A stretch of DNA of 64,000 nt from JAVVEG01 sp041751425 (GCA_041751425.1 JBGSXL010000007.1:269196-333195), one strand, 5' to 3'; counted from the first letter of the stretch, positions 26,413 through 36,354 are shown. A program made the numbers and translations. Notes: generated from the letters alone by a model not told the origin.

Positions 26413-27819
26413 TTGAGTTTATTTAAAAACCTTACGCGAATTCTGCAGCAGCGCATCATGCTGCTTTTATTGTTGTCCTTATACCATGGACAGGTTGCAG
26501 CGCAATCAGCAGAAGATATCGAAGCGCAGGCAGTAGCCTGGTTGCAGGAGTTTATTCGCGTAGACACCATCAACCCACCCGGCAACGAATATCGCGCTGT
26601 TGAGTTTTACGCAAAAATATTTGAGGCAGCCGGTATTGAATATGAAACTGCGGAGAGCGCACCGGGACGAGGTAATATTTGGGCTCGACTCGAAGGTGGT
26701 GACGAGCCGGGTCTGATTCTTTTGCAACATACAGATGTGGTTCCTGCCGAAAGAGAGTACTGGAGTTTCGAGCCTTTGTCGGGTGATCTGGCAGATGGCT
26801 ATATTTACGGACGCGGTGCCAGAGACATGAAGGGTTTGGGTATTGTGCATCTGGTGACATTTCTAAGTTTGCATCAAGCGGGTGTGCCATTGAATCGTGA
26901 TGTGGTTTTTCTGGCGACCGCAGACGAGGAAGCCGGTGGTGAGTTTGGCGTCGGCTGGTTGATAGATAATCGCCCGGAGATTTTTGCCGACATCGGTATA
27001 CTGCTCAATGAGGGTGGCGGCAGCAGTCGCGATGTAGAGCAGATTGTGTTTGGTGTTGAGGTCACACAAAAAGTTCCAGTGTGGTTGCGTCTCACCGCGG
27101 TTGACGTGCCCGGCCACGGTTCTTCGCCACGCACAACCAGTTCAGTTACGCGAATTGTGCAGGCCTTGAATAATCTGCTCGAGAATCCGTTTCCGGCACG
27201 CATTATTCCACCGGTTGCCGAGTATTTTGCTGGTCTTGCTGTAGGCTTGAGTGATGAATGGGGACCAGCGTATGCTGACATGAGCCGGGCAATTCAGGAC
27301 CCGGAATTTCTGCAACGTTTGCATGAGCAACGCCCCGGTCATCATGCATTGACGCGTGATGCTTGCTCCATGACGCGCTTGGAGGCCTCCAACAAGATCA
27401 ATGTCGTTCCGCCGGAAGCCTGGGCGGAACTCGATTGTCGTGTTCTGCCAGACAAACCTGCACCACAGTTTGTGGCGGAGTTGACCGAGTTGGTTGCGCC
27501 ATTTGGTGTAGAGGTTGATGTGATCATGGCGTTTACGCCGGCAATCTCCACGACCAATTCAAGATTATACGAAGCCATCGAAAATGTGACAGGTGAACTG
27601 CATCCCGGTTCTCGCGTATTGGCGTCGGTCAGCACGGGTTTCACAGACAGTCATTTCACACGCGACCTGGGAATCATCAGCTACGGTTTCAATCCGTTGA
27701 TCACAGATCAGGGAGAAGCTACCGGTGTGCATGGCAACGACGAACGTGTGCCAAAGGCGGCGTTCGTCCGGGGCGTCAGCGATTTTTATGCGGTTGTTCG
27801 TAATGTGGTTTACAACTAA
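26413..27819 (+). CDS. Exported M20-family metallopeptidase
   Basis: This 468-residue zinc peptidase/deacylase starts at TTG 26413: GGGAG lies seven bases upstream and this start gives a proper signal peptide with a basic N-region before the LLLLLLS core (cleavage near VAAQ). The M20 ligands are in LLQHTDVVP, GRGARDMKG, ATADEEAGG and DSHFTRD, with the dimerisation lid between about residues 215 and 330. It probably releases amino acids from peptides or acylated amino acids in the periplasm. Two or three amidohydrolase genes follow on the same strand with a 17-base gap to the first. Confidence 0.88.
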   Translation: MSLFKNLTRILQQRIMLLLLLSLYHGQVAAQSAEDIEAQAVAWLQEFIRVDTINPPGNEYRAVEFYAKIFEAAGIEYETAESAPGRGNIWARLEGGDEPGLILLQHTDVVPAEREYWSFEPLSGDLADGYIYGRGARDMKGLGIVHLVTFLSLHQAGVPLNRDVVFLATADEEAGGEFGVGWLIDNRPEIFADIGILLNEGGGSSRDVEQIVFGVEVTQKVPVWLRLTAVDVPGHGSSPRTTSSVTRIVQALNNLLENPFPARIIPPVAEYFAGLAVGLSDEWGPAYADMSRAIQDPEFLQRLHEQRPGHHALTRDACSMTRLEASNKINVVPPEAWAELDCRVLPDKPAPQFVAELTELVAPFGVEVDVIMAFTPAISTTNSRLYEAIENVTGELHPGSRVLASVSTGFTDSHFTRDLGIISYGFNPLITDQGEATGVHGNDERVPKAAFVRGVSDFYAVVRNVVYN

Positions 27820-27836
27820 AAAAAATAGGAGTTCAA

Positions 27837-29111
27837 ATGTCGAGAATTATACTGGTAGTTGGTCTGGCAGCAATTTCTTCCAACGCGATGGCGCAACAGA
27901 CTACTTTGCACTGCGGCAATCTTGTCGACGTAGAGAATTTGCGGATGCTGGGTGAACACAGCATTACTGTGGAAGCGGATCGTATCGTAAGTATCGCTGC
28001 CGGGTACAATAGCCCCAGCGCGGATTCAACGGTGGTGGATTTGCGCAATCAAACCTGTATGCCTGGTCTGATGGACCTGCATGTGCACTTGGCCAGTGAG
28101 CAGAGTCCCAATGCGACCGTCGAGCGCTTTACATTGAATCCCGAGGACTACGCGTTTCGCAGCAGCGTACATGCCAGGAGCACACTGATGGCTGGTTTTA
28201 CGACTGTACGCGATCTCGGCAATATTGTTGGTGTGGCTCTGCGTAACGCGATCAATCAGGGCATGGTGGTTGGTCCGCGTATGCATGTTGCCGGTGGCGT
28301 ATCGACCACAGGCGGTCATGGTGATCCCACCAATGGCTTTCGAGATGACATCATGGGTTCGCCGGGGCCGGACAGAGGCATAATAAACGGGCCGGAAGAT
28401 GCAGTACAGGCTGTGCGGCAGCGTTATAAAGATGGCGCTAATTTGATCAAGATATCTGCTACTGGCGGTGTGCTCAGCATGGCACCCAATGGCGAAGGAC
28501 CGCATATGAGCGAAGCGGAGATTCGTGCCGTTGTAACCACTGCGCGCGATTACGGCTTTCATGTGGCAGCACATGCTCATGGTGCCGAGGGAATCAAACG
28601 CGCAATTCGTGCCGGAGTGCAAACAATAGAACATGGCACCTTGATGGATGATGAAGCCATAGCGCTGATGAAAGAACATGGCACTTATTATGTGTCCACA
28701 ATCAGTGCCGGTGAGTTTGCCTACGAGAAGTCACAGATTCCCGGATACTTTCCGGAAATGATTCGCCTGAAAGCCGAAGCAATAGGTCCGCAGATCAAAG
28801 GGACATTTGCCAAAGCTTATGAAGCAGGGGTGCGCATTGGTTTCGGCACGGATGCAGGCGTTCCTGCGCATGGTGACAATGGACGAGAATTTGTGTTCAT
28901 GGTAGAGGCTGGTATGCCGGCATTGGAAGCAATCCAGTCAGCAACATTGACAGCCGCTGAGATTCTGGGTGTAGAAAATCAGTTGGGAACCCTCACTGCG
29001 GGTAAACTGGCAGATATAGTTGCTGTTCCCGGCGACCCCGAGGATGACATTACCGTGATGGAGCGCGTAGGATTCGTCATGAAAGGTGGCGTTGTATTCA
29101 AGAATGAATAG
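27837..29111 (+). CDS. Exported amidohydrolase (imidazolonepropionase/Xaa-Pro dipeptidase-like)
   Basis: This 424-residue protein has a signal peptide (MSRIILVVGLAAISSNAMAQ) and a complete binuclear amidohydrolase barrel. HxH is in LMDLHVHLA, the bridging Lys in LIKISATGG, the following His pair in HAHGAEG and IEHGTL, and the catalytic Asp in FGTDAGVP. Relatives of this subgroup hydrolyse Xaa-Pro or Xaa-Arg dipeptides. AGGAG precedes the ATG. It may act with the M20 peptidase in periplasmic peptide breakdown. Confidence 0.88.
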   Translation: MSRIILVVGLAAISSNAMAQQTTLHCGNLVDVENLRMLGEHSITVEADRIVSIAAGYNSPSADSTVVDLRNQTCMPGLMDLHVHLASEQSPNATVERFTLNPEDYAFRSSVHARSTLMAGFTTVRDLGNIVGVALRNAINQGMVVGPRMHVAGGVSTTGGHGDPTNGFRDDIMGSPGPDRGIINGPEDAVQAVRQRYKDGANLIKISATGGVLSMAPNGEGPHMSEAEIRAVVTTARDYGFHVAAHAHGAEGIKRAIRAGVQTIEHGTLMDDEAIALMKEHGTYYVSTISAGEFAYEKSQIPGYFPEMIRLKAEAIGPQIKGTFAKAYEAGVRIGFGTDAGVPAHGDNGREFVFMVEAGMPALEAIQSATLTAAEILGVENQLGTLTAGKLADIVAVPGDPEDDITVMERVGFVMKGGVVFKNE

Positions 29112-29173
29112 ATTGACTCAACATGAATTGCAGTCATTATGATGAAGTTTAAATAAAAAAACGGAATCTGGTT

Positions 29174-32173
29174 ATGAATAACAAAAGAATAAATGTGTTG
29201 CTGAGCGCAGCTGTCGCCTTTCTCCTGGTGAATGGTCCTGCAGTAGCGCAGGAAACCGTAACGCCCAATGGCGTGACCGATGTTCGTAACAATGCTATCG
29301 CATTAACGGGCGCGTCCATTTATCTGCCAGACGGAGAGTACCTGGAAAATGGCACGATACTGATCAGGGAAGGAAAAGTCGTCGATATTCGCCCGGGTTC
29401 TACGGCACCAGACAGTTATTTCCCCATCGATATGACGCAGCGTTTCATCTATCCCGGTTTCATTGATATTTATACCGGCTATGGGCTGCCGGAACCGGGC
29501 CAACCAGCGCCGGGTGGTGGCGCGGAGACGCTGTTTGCAAGCGATACTGCACTTAACGTCAACGATGCCATTCGAGCGCACTTTCGTGCCAGCACCGAGT
29601 TCAGGCCAGACGAGGATGATCGCAAGAAGCTGCGCGATCAGGGTTTCTCAACTGTACTTAGTTTGCACGCCGATGGTATAGCCAGAGGAACTTCCGCTCT
29701 GGTGACTCTGGGTGACGAGAATGCTAATCAATCCATAGTGCTGCCGGAGGCTGCGGCACATTTCTCCTTGAAGAAAGGCAGCTCCAGACAATCTCTGCCC
29801 AGTTCAATGATGGGTGCGGTTGCGCTTCTGCGGCAGACGTATCTGGATGCGGAATGGTTCGCCAGCCAATCTCCTCGCCCTTACGCCGACGAGTCACTGG
29901 AAGCATTGTTGCGCAGTCAATCTCTGCCGCAGATCATGGAAGCAGACAACTGGCACCAAACGCTCACGGTGGACAACGTGGGGGATGAGTTCGGCATACA
30001 GTACATAATCAAAACGGGTAACGATGCGTATCAACGCGCCAATGAGCTGGCCGCCAGCGGTGCGCAATTCATCGTGCCTGTGAATTACCCACCTGCGCCA
30101 AAAGTTGAAGATGCATTTGACGCCGATGAAGTCAGTTTCGCTGATCTCAAGCATTGGGAACTGGCTCCATTCAATCTGCGCCTGCTCAATGAAGCAGGTA
30201 TTACGTTCGCTGTGACCAGTAATGGTGCGGGAAATGATTTCTGGAAGAATCTCAAGCAAGCGGTGACTAACGGTCTGCCAAGAGAAGTAGCCATAGCGGC
30301 AATGACGCAGGTGCCGGCGCGGATGCTTGGCGCGGAGGCAAATGTGGGACAGTTGGTACCTGGGGCTTTGGCTAATCTGGTTATCAGCTCCGGTCCATTG
30401 TTTGCCGACGAATCCAGACTGTTGGAGAACTGGATTCGTGGCGAGCGCTTCGTTCTGGCATCTGATTTCGATGATCGTCGCGGCCAGTATCAATTAACTG
30501 CCGGTGATCGCAGTCTGACTCTGGAGCTGGATTTCGACGATGGCACTCCGAAAGGCAGCTTGCAGGTTCCCGGAGTAGGCGGATTAATTGCGGAACAGAA
30601 TGTCGATGCCAACATCACGCTGTTTGACGAGTTGATCAGTCTTCGTTTTGAACTGGCCAACGATAATGGCAGCACACGCTTGAATGGCTGGTCGGTGGAA
30701 GATGGTTGGCAAGGTACTGGTCTAGCCGCAGATGGCACTCCTATCAACTGGCAATTGACGTACACCGGTCCACTGGAAGATTCAGCAGCAGCCGCAGCGG
30801 ATGTCGCCAGTACAGAAGTTGCGGACGGTGATGTTGCGCTGCCTGCCCCGGTTATCTATCCCTTTGCAGCATATGGTAGTGAAACGCTTCCTGTACGCAC
30901 GGATACGCTTATACGCAATGCAACAGTCTGGACCAATGAAGATGACGGCATCCTGATAACTGACGTACTCGTAAGGGATGGCAGGATTGCCGCTGTGGGT
31001 TCGAATCTTTCCGCGGCCAATGCCATTGAAGTGGATGGCAGTGGTAAGCATCTGACCGCAGGTATCATCGATGAACATACCCATATTGCGCTGTTCAGTA
31101 TCAATGAAGGTGCCACTAATTCCAGTATGGTGCGCATGCAGGATGTGGTGAATTCGCAGGATGTGAATATCTATCGCAACCTGGCCGGCGGCGTAGTTGC
31201 TGCTCAGCAATTGCACGGCTCAGCAAACCCAATTGGTGGCCAATCCTCACTCATCAAGATGCGTTGGGGTTCGACACCGGAGCAACTCGCTATCGAGGGC
31301 GCAGACAAATATATCAAGTTCGCGCTGGGCGAAAATGTTAAACGCAGTACTAACCCTGCCTCAGTTCGCTATCCGCAAACACGCATGGGCGTGGAACAGG
31401 TTTTCATAGACGCCTTCAGTCAGGCAAGAGAGTACGAGCAACGCTGGAATGCCTTCAACTCACTCTCTAATGCTCAACGTCGCGATGCGGTACGACCACG
31501 TCGCGATCTGGTGGATGAAACGATGCTGGAGATTCTGAACGGTGAGCGCTATGTCACCAGCCATTCCTATGTGCAATCAGAGATCAATATGCTGATGCAT
31601 GTGGCAAACAGTTTCGATTTCAACATCAATACTTTCACCCATATTCTGGAAGGTTACAAGGTAGCAGACAAGATGGCAGCGCATGGTGCCGGAGGTTCCA
31701 CATTTGCCGATTGGTGGGCTTTCAAGTGGGAAGTGCGCTATGCGATTCCCTACAACGCAGCTTTGATGCAACAGGCAGGTGTTGTTGTCGCCATCAATTC
31801 CGATGATGCCGAGATGTCGCGACGCCTGAACCAGGAAGCCGCCAAAACCGTGAAGTACGGCAATATGAGCGAAGCAGATGCCTGGAAGATGGTCACGCTG
31901 AATCCAGCGAAATTGCTGCACCTGGATGACCGTATGGGCAGCATTCGTGTGGGTAAGGATGCAGATCTGGTGTTGTGGTCGGATCATCCGCTGTCGGTTT
32001 ATGCGCTGGCGGAAACTACGTGGGTGGACGGTATCCCATATTACAACAGGGAGCGCGACAGATTGCTGAGGCAGCAGATAAGGGATGAGCGCGCCAGAAT
32101 CATAGCCGCCATTACCAGTAAAAATGGCGGTAAATCTTCCAACCCCACTGCTGCAAACAGCGACCAGGAGTAA
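29174..32173 (+). CDS. Exported tandem amidohydrolase protein (degenerate N-terminal, intact C-terminal domain)
   Basis: This 999-residue protein has a signal peptide (VLLSAAVAFLLVNGPAVAQ) and two amidohydrolase-like halves. In the first (about residues 40-430) the metal-binding HxH is replaced: the strand reads YPGFIDIYTGYG. The second (about 570-975) keeps GIIDEHTHIALF, histidines in TSHSYV and FTHILEGYK, and the Asp in INSDDAEMS. A middle beta region links them. The double-length form is known among gammaproteobacterial and Bacteroidetes amidohydrolases of unknown substrate. The next gene overlaps in coupling (stop five bases before its ATG). Confidence 0.85.
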   Translation: MNNKRINVLLSAAVAFLLVNGPAVAQETVTPNGVTDVRNNAIALTGASIYLPDGEYLENGTILIREGKVVDIRPGSTAPDSYFPIDMTQRFIYPGFIDIYTGYGLPEPGQPAPGGGAETLFASDTALNVNDAIRAHFRASTEFRPDEDDRKKLRDQGFSTVLSLHADGIARGTSALVTLGDENANQSIVLPEAAAHFSLKKGSSRQSLPSSMMGAVALLRQTYLDAEWFASQSPRPYADESLEALLRSQSLPQIMEADNWHQTLTVDNVGDEFGIQYIIKTGNDAYQRANELAASGAQFIVPVNYPPAPKVEDAFDADEVSFADLKHWELAPFNLRLLNEAGITFAVTSNGAGNDFWKNLKQAVTNGLPREVAIAAMTQVPARMLGAEANVGQLVPGALANLVISSGPLFADESRLLENWIRGERFVLASDFDDRRGQYQLTAGDRSLTLELDFDDGTPKGSLQVPGVGGLIAEQNVDANITLFDELISLRFELANDNGSTRLNGWSVEDGWQGTGLAADGTPINWQLTYTGPLEDSAAAAADVASTEVADGDVALPAPVIYPFAAYGSETLPVRTDTLIRNATVWTNEDDGILITDVLVRDGRIAAVGSNLSAANAIEVDGSGKHLTAGIIDEHTHIALFSINEGATNSSMVRMQDVVNSQDVNIYRNLAGGVVAAQQLHGSANPIGGQSSLIKMRWGSTPEQLAIEGADKYIKFALGENVKRSTNPASVRYPQTRMGVEQVFIDAFSQAREYEQRWNAFNSLSNAQRRDAVRPRRDLVDETMLEILNGERYVTSHSYVQSEINMLMHVANSFDFNINTFTHILEGYKVADKMAAHGAGGSTFADWWAFKWEVRYAIPYNAALMQQAGVVVAINSDDAEMSRRLNQEAAKTVKYGNMSEADAWKMVTLNPAKLLHLDDRMGSIRVGKDADLVLWSDHPLSVYALAETTWVDGIPYYNRERDRLLRQQIRDERARIIAAITSKNGGKSSNPTAANSDQE

Positions 32174-32177
32174 GACC

Positions 32178-33485
32178 ATGAGAAAACTAATCAAACTTGT
32201 TCTGCTTTCAGCTCTGGTGATGGATTTTTCGTTAACGCAAGCATTGGTTCCGGAACCCGCTGCAGAACAAAGCGAGCCCATAGCACTCACCAACGCCGTT
32301 ATTCATGTTGGTAACGGCAATGTGATTACCAATGGTGTTATTGCCTTCAATGAGGGCGTGATTACCGCGATAGGAACCAGTGCTGACAGTATCGATCTGT
32401 TCAATCATCGGGTGGTCGATATTCAAGGCATGCATGTATACCCCGGATTCGTATTGCCCAATACGTCTCTTGGCCTGCTGGAAGTTGCCAATCTTCGCGC
32501 GACCAATGATGTTGTGGAGGAGGGTGATATCAACGCAAGTGTACGCTCGGCCATTGCCTACAATACCGACTCGGAACTGATTCCAACGTTTCGGTTCAAT
32601 GGCATATTGACCGCTCAGATTACGCCGCAGGGTGGCTTGGTGTCAGGTCGCTCATCTGTGGTGAAGCTGGATGGCTGGAACTGGGAAGATGCGATGCTGA
32701 AAGCGGATGCAGCGATGCATTTGCATTGGCCGTCACTGACTACGCGCCGACCTAACGAGCAAACTGGCATCGAGGAAACTGTCGCCAATGAGAACTACGC
32801 AGGGCAGACGCAGATGTTGCACTCCTTGTTTCAGAACGCCCGCAATTACAGTGGAGCGCCGCTGAATCTGAATCTGGCTGCGATGCAATCATTGTTCAGT
32901 GGCGATGCGAAACTGTTCATCCATGTTAACGCCGCCAAGGAAATCATCAGCAGTGTGCGATTTGCGCGTGCCTATGGTGTAGAGAATATTGTGGTGGTCG
33001 GCGGACGGGATGCAACCAAAGTCGTGGATTTTCTGTTGGCTGAGTCAGTTGAATTGATCTATGAACGGGTGCACGCGCTGCCAGCGCGCGAATGGCATGA
33101 CGTTGATCAGCCCTTCAAAACACCTTTTATGTTGCACGAAGCTGGTATCAAGGTAGGTATCGCAGGTGGGGAGACAGCACTGGATTCTCAGCGCAATCTG
33201 GCCTTCTATGCCGGAACTGCAGCGGCTTACGGACTGGACAGGGAGACTGCACTGTCTATGATCAGCCTGCACAATGCCCAGATACTGGGCGTGGATGATC
33301 GCGTGGGCTCGCTGGAGGCGGGTAAGGATGCGACTTTCTTCATCGCTATAGGCGATGCGCTGGATATGCGCACCAGCCAGGTACAACAGGCATTCATTCA
33401 GGGACGCATGATTGACTTGTACGGCACGCAACAGCAGCTGTACGAGCGCTTTTTCGAGAAGTATTCTGAACTGCCGCTGGAATAA
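32178..33485 (+). CDS. Exported amidohydrolase-fold protein lacking metal ligands
   Basis: Start is ATG 32178, four bases after the previous stop and with AGGAG before it. The 435-residue product has a signal peptide (KLIKLVLLSALVMDFSLTQA) and aligns in layout with amidohydrolases (VYPGFVLPNTSLGLLEV, and the C-terminal LGVDDRVGSLEAGKDA). The usual HxH is N-x-S here, and no Asp-containing GTD/NSDD segment is seen (IAGGETALDS replaces it). It is probably a non-catalytic partner of the 999-residue protein. Translational coupling supports a complex. Confidence 0.8.
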   Translation: MRKLIKLVLLSALVMDFSLTQALVPEPAAEQSEPIALTNAVIHVGNGNVITNGVIAFNEGVITAIGTSADSIDLFNHRVVDIQGMHVYPGFVLPNTSLGLLEVANLRATNDVVEEGDINASVRSAIAYNTDSELIPTFRFNGILTAQITPQGGLVSGRSSVVKLDGWNWEDAMLKADAAMHLHWPSLTTRRPNEQTGIEETVANENYAGQTQMLHSLFQNARNYSGAPLNLNLAAMQSLFSGDAKLFIHVNAAKEIISSVRFARAYGVENIVVVGGRDATKVVDFLLAESVELIYERVHALPAREWHDVDQPFKTPFMLHEAGIKVGIAGGETALDSQRNLAFYAGTAAAYGLDRETALSMISLHNAQILGVDDRVGSLEAGKDATFFIAIGDALDMRTSQVQQAFIQGRMIDLYGTQQQLYERFFEKYSELPLE

Positions 33486-33654
33486 ACTGTCTACACAGGT
33501 TGCGACCTAAATGCCTGTGCGAGGCGGGAACGTAGCTCGCGCGGGTTCGCAAGGGTATCTCGATAAGGGGGTGTAGCCCGTTTAGAGGTAGACATAGAGG
33601 CCATCGATCATTATTCTGTGGCTCCGACAACAATCAAATTTTTTACGGTGATTT

Positions 33655-34173
33655 ATGTTTAGTGGCAACAAGGACAACAAGGATCAACCCGGCTCATCTT
33701 CAATGGCAGCGGTTGAATCTAATAAATCCAGTGCAGGTAGCTTTGCAGGCAATGCCGGCAAAAGCGGTGATATATCTACCATTGGCGCCTCCATTCGCGT
33801 TAAGGGTGATGTGAGTGGCGATGAGAATCTGCGTATTGAAGGTGCCGTTGAGGGAACCGTCAATCTGCCGGCTCATGAACTGGTCATTGGACCTTCAGGC
33901 AAGGTAGTTGCTGATTTGACAGCCAAAGTCATTCGTGTGAATGGCGACGTGCAGGGTGATGTCACCGGTAAGGAAAATGTCATTATCTCCAGTACCAGCA
34001 ATGTCAGAGGCAATGTGGTAACTCCGCGCATGACTCTGGAAGATGGTGCGCGTTTCAAAGGCAGCATCGATATCGACCCTAACGTGCATAACAGCAAATC
34101 AGGTGCAGCAGACCATTCCGGCAGCAAATTGGCGGATCTTTCCGGTCGTGATGGTAAGCCTGGCGGAATATAA
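33655..34173 (+). CDS. Bactofilin (polymer-forming cytoskeletal protein)
   Basis: This 172-residue protein has a central bactofilin beta-helix (about residues 38-140) built from repeating short strands such as IRVKGDVSGDENLRIEGAVE and VIRVNGDVQGDV. It is flanked by flexible Ser/Gly/Lys-rich tails. Bactofilins polymerise without nucleotide and scaffold cell-wall enzymes, often at the membrane. No M23 peptidase, the usual partner, lies next to it here. The gap 33486-33654 has no recognised element. Confidence 0.9.
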   Translation: MFSGNKDNKDQPGSSSMAAVESNKSSAGSFAGNAGKSGDISTIGASIRVKGDVSGDENLRIEGAVEGTVNLPAHELVIGPSGKVVADLTAKVIRVNGDVQGDVTGKENVIISSTSNVRGNVVTPRMTLEDGARFKGSIDIDPNVHNSKSGAADHSGSKLADLSGRDGKPGGI

Positions 34174-34272
34174 GACAACTGCAATGTAGGACGACTACAG
34201 ATTGAACTGGTCTTTTATCCCTGTCTCTTGATAGCGAACTAAGATTCGCGCTGAACTGATCACGATGCACTC

Positions 34273-34908
34273 ATGAACGCTCGTACGCTGGAACACCATT
34301 ACCTACACACTCAACTTCTGGGTGGCTTGATCGATCAAGTAGAAGAATGCAGCCCCTTGCTTCTGCTTGACGTGGGCTATGGCGTTGCAGAGACAGTTGC
34401 CTACTTTGGTGAGCGGCGCTGTCGGCTGCATTTCAGTGGTTTTTATGAGCTACTCGGCCCTAAAAAACTGAATAGTGAGCTGGAAGGTGCGAAAGGGGCT
34501 AAGGTCGAAGAAGTTGATCTGGAAGAATTTTGGTTTGGGATTTTTCAGAAAGCGATGGATTATCCTCCCGACACCCGCTTCGATCTTTGTCTGTTCTGGG
34601 ATTTTTTCAGCTACCTTGATACAGAAGCACTGAATGGATTCGTGCGTGCTCTGTCCCCTTATGTAAACAAAGACACCCTGGCTCATTGCTTTGCGGTTTC
34701 CAATACCACCACCGTGATACCCGAAAGAGAATATGGCGTGCTCAACCGGGATCAGTTAATTTTTCGCCCGCCCGGTTTGCGGCGGCCCAGGATGATTCCA
34801 CGTTCGCGTTCGAAGTTGGCTGAGCAGCTCAATATTCTTGATGTGAAACATAGTGTGTTACATCAGGGTGGCATGCTGGAGCTGACTTTCAAGGGTAAGC
34901 AGAAATAG
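34273..34908 (+). CDS. Methyltransferase-like protein, function unknown
   Basis: This 211-residue cytoplasmic protein looks like a divergent class I methyltransferase fold: LLLLDVGYGVAETV resembles the AdoMet loop and FDLCLFWDFFSYLD the post-motif strand, with helices between. Catalytic identity is unclear and no named family is recognised. The stop codon lies in the first copy of a 14-base tandem repeat (see 34897-34974). The start has a weak Shine-Dalgarno. Confidence 0.65.
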   Translation: MNARTLEHHYLHTQLLGGLIDQVEECSPLLLLDVGYGVAETVAYFGERRCRLHFSGFYELLGPKKLNSELEGAKGAKVEEVDLEEFWFGIFQKAMDYPPDTRFDLCLFWDFFSYLDTEALNGFVRALSPYVNKDTLAHCFAVSNTTTVIPEREYGVLNRDQLIFRPPGLRRPRMIPRSRSKLAEQLNILDVKHSVLHQGGMLELTFKGKQK

Positions 34909-34974
34909 CCAAGCAGAAATAGCCAGGCAAAAATAGCCAAGCAGAAAAGCAAGCGCAAAAAAATAAGCAGAAAT
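34897..34974 (+). repeat. Tandem ~14-bp repeats beginning over a stop codon
   Basis: Units of AAGCAGAAATAGCC at 34897-34910 and 34911-34924 are identical. A third (34925-34938) has two changes, and degraded copies continue to about 34974. The stop TAG of the upstream gene is inside the first unit and TAG recurs in later units. Confidence 0.8.
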
Positions 34975-35010
34975 ATTTAAAGACCAACAATAACGACAGA
35001 GGTCACAATC

Positions 35011-36285
35011 ATGGTTACTCGTTCAATTCTATTTATTTTCCTGTGTTTTTCGACAGCGTTGAGCTTTGCTGATGCTCCTGCTTCGGGACTTGCCATGGCC
35101 AGTCCGGAGAGTGTTGGTATGTCTTCCGAGCGCGTTGATCGCATCAATGCGCTGATGCAACGCTATATTGATGCCGATCTGGTAGCGGGTACAGTGACGC
35201 TGGTAGCTCGTAAGGGCAAAGTGGTAAATTTTCAGGCGCTGGGTTTGAAGGATGTTGAACAGAATCAACCGATGACGACGGATACTATTTTCCGCATGGC
35301 GTCGATGACCAAACCCATTGCCTCAGTCGCTTTGATGATGCTCTATGAGCAGGGCTGGTTTCAGCTGGACGATCCTATTTCCAACTGGCTGCCCGAATTC
35401 AGCAATATGAATATTGAAGTGCGCACGCCAGGCAGCGACATCGTTTTGCTGGAACCCGCGCAGACAGCAATCACATTCATGCATGTTCTTACTCACACAG
35501 CAGGATTCCAGAACAGCTATCGAGGTGACATACCCGGCTATCAATCCACCATGGCAGTCAGAGACAATGAAGCGCTGGATAGCTGGACTGAGCGCCTCGC
35601 AACTCTGCCATTACGCTATGAGCCCGGCACGCGTTGGGAATACTCGGCGGCAACCAGTGTTGTTGGCCGTCTGGTAGAGGTGATTTCCGGCAAAACATTG
35701 GATGAATTCTTCCATCAAGAAATCTTCCAACCTTTACAGATGACCGATACTTACTTTTATCTACCCGAAGAAAAACTGCACAGATTCGCCTCTCTGTATG
35801 GGCCGGATGCCAGCAATGAAAACAGAATCAGCCTCACCGAAACGGGAGGCACCAACACCAATAGCAATTATTTCAGAGAGCCACGTAACTTTTTTTCCGG
35901 CGCGGGTGGTTTGGTTTCCACTGCTGCAGATTATATTCGCTTTCAGCAAATGATGCTGAACGGTGGCGAGCTTGATGGCGTTCGGCTGTTGGGCAGAAAA
36001 ACAGTGGAGCAGATTTTCAAGAACCATACCGGTGATCTACCTTTGTGGCTGAGTGGGCCGGGCATGGGATTCGGTCTGGGTTACTCTGTAGTTCTGGACA
36101 GCGCAGTTGCCAATACGTCTGATACTGAAGGATCAGTCAGTTGGGGTGGCGCTTTCGGCACTATTTTCTGGATTGACCCGAAGGAAGAATTGATTGGCAT
36201 CATGCTGACGCAGATTCGTCCCTACACACATCTGGGTCTGCGGGAAAACTTCCACAATGTTGTAAATCAGGCGATTATCGATTAG
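35011..36285 (+). CDS. Exported serine hydrolase (class C beta-lactamase/esterase family)
   Basis: This 424-residue protein has a signal peptide (RSILFIFLCFSTALSFA). The S-x-x-K motif is Ser98-Met-Thr-Lys101, the Tyr-Ser-Ala (YxN-like) motif is in RWEYSAATSV, and the final box is WGGAFGT. Members include esterases such as EstB and D-aminopeptidases or peptidoglycan-modifying enzymes; true AmpC activity is unlikely since Y-x-N is changed to YSA. It acts in the periplasm. AGAGG before the ATG supports the start. Confidence 0.88.
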   Translation: MVTRSILFIFLCFSTALSFADAPASGLAMASPESVGMSSERVDRINALMQRYIDADLVAGTVTLVARKGKVVNFQALGLKDVEQNQPMTTDTIFRMASMTKPIASVALMMLYEQGWFQLDDPISNWLPEFSNMNIEVRTPGSDIVLLEPAQTAITFMHVLTHTAGFQNSYRGDIPGYQSTMAVRDNEALDSWTERLATLPLRYEPGTRWEYSAATSVVGRLVEVISGKTLDEFFHQEIFQPLQMTDTYFYLPEEKLHRFASLYGPDASNENRISLTETGGTNTNSNYFREPRNFFSGAGGLVSTAADYIRFQQMMLNGGELDGVRLLGRKTVEQIFKNHTGDLPLWLSGPGMGFGLGYSVVLDSAVANTSDTEGSVSWGGAFGTIFWIDPKEELIGIMLTQIRPYTHLGLRENFHNVVNQAIID

Positions 36286-36324
36286 CGTCAGGAGAACCAG
36301 TTAACAACGGAGTCGGGCAGGTTG

Positions 36325-36354
36325 GGATTCGAGGCTGTTTATAGCCTTGAATCC
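36325..36354. terminator. Twelve-pair hairpin between convergent genes
   Basis: GGATTCGAGGCT-GTTTAT-AGCCTTGAATCC forms a stem with one G-U pair between the serine hydrolase and the diguanylate cyclase, overlapping the 3' end of the latter. There is no U-run on either side, so it may block or protect both transcripts rather than act as a standard terminator. Confidence 0.4.

Noticed and set aside
33486..33654. Possible tRNA-like sequence (GGGTTCGCAAG) before the bactofilin gene
   Set aside because: No acceptor stem or anticodon arm can be formed around it.
34327..34338. TTGATCGATCAA, similar to an FNR box
   Set aside because: The spacing between half-sites is two bases rather than four and it lies inside a coding sequence.
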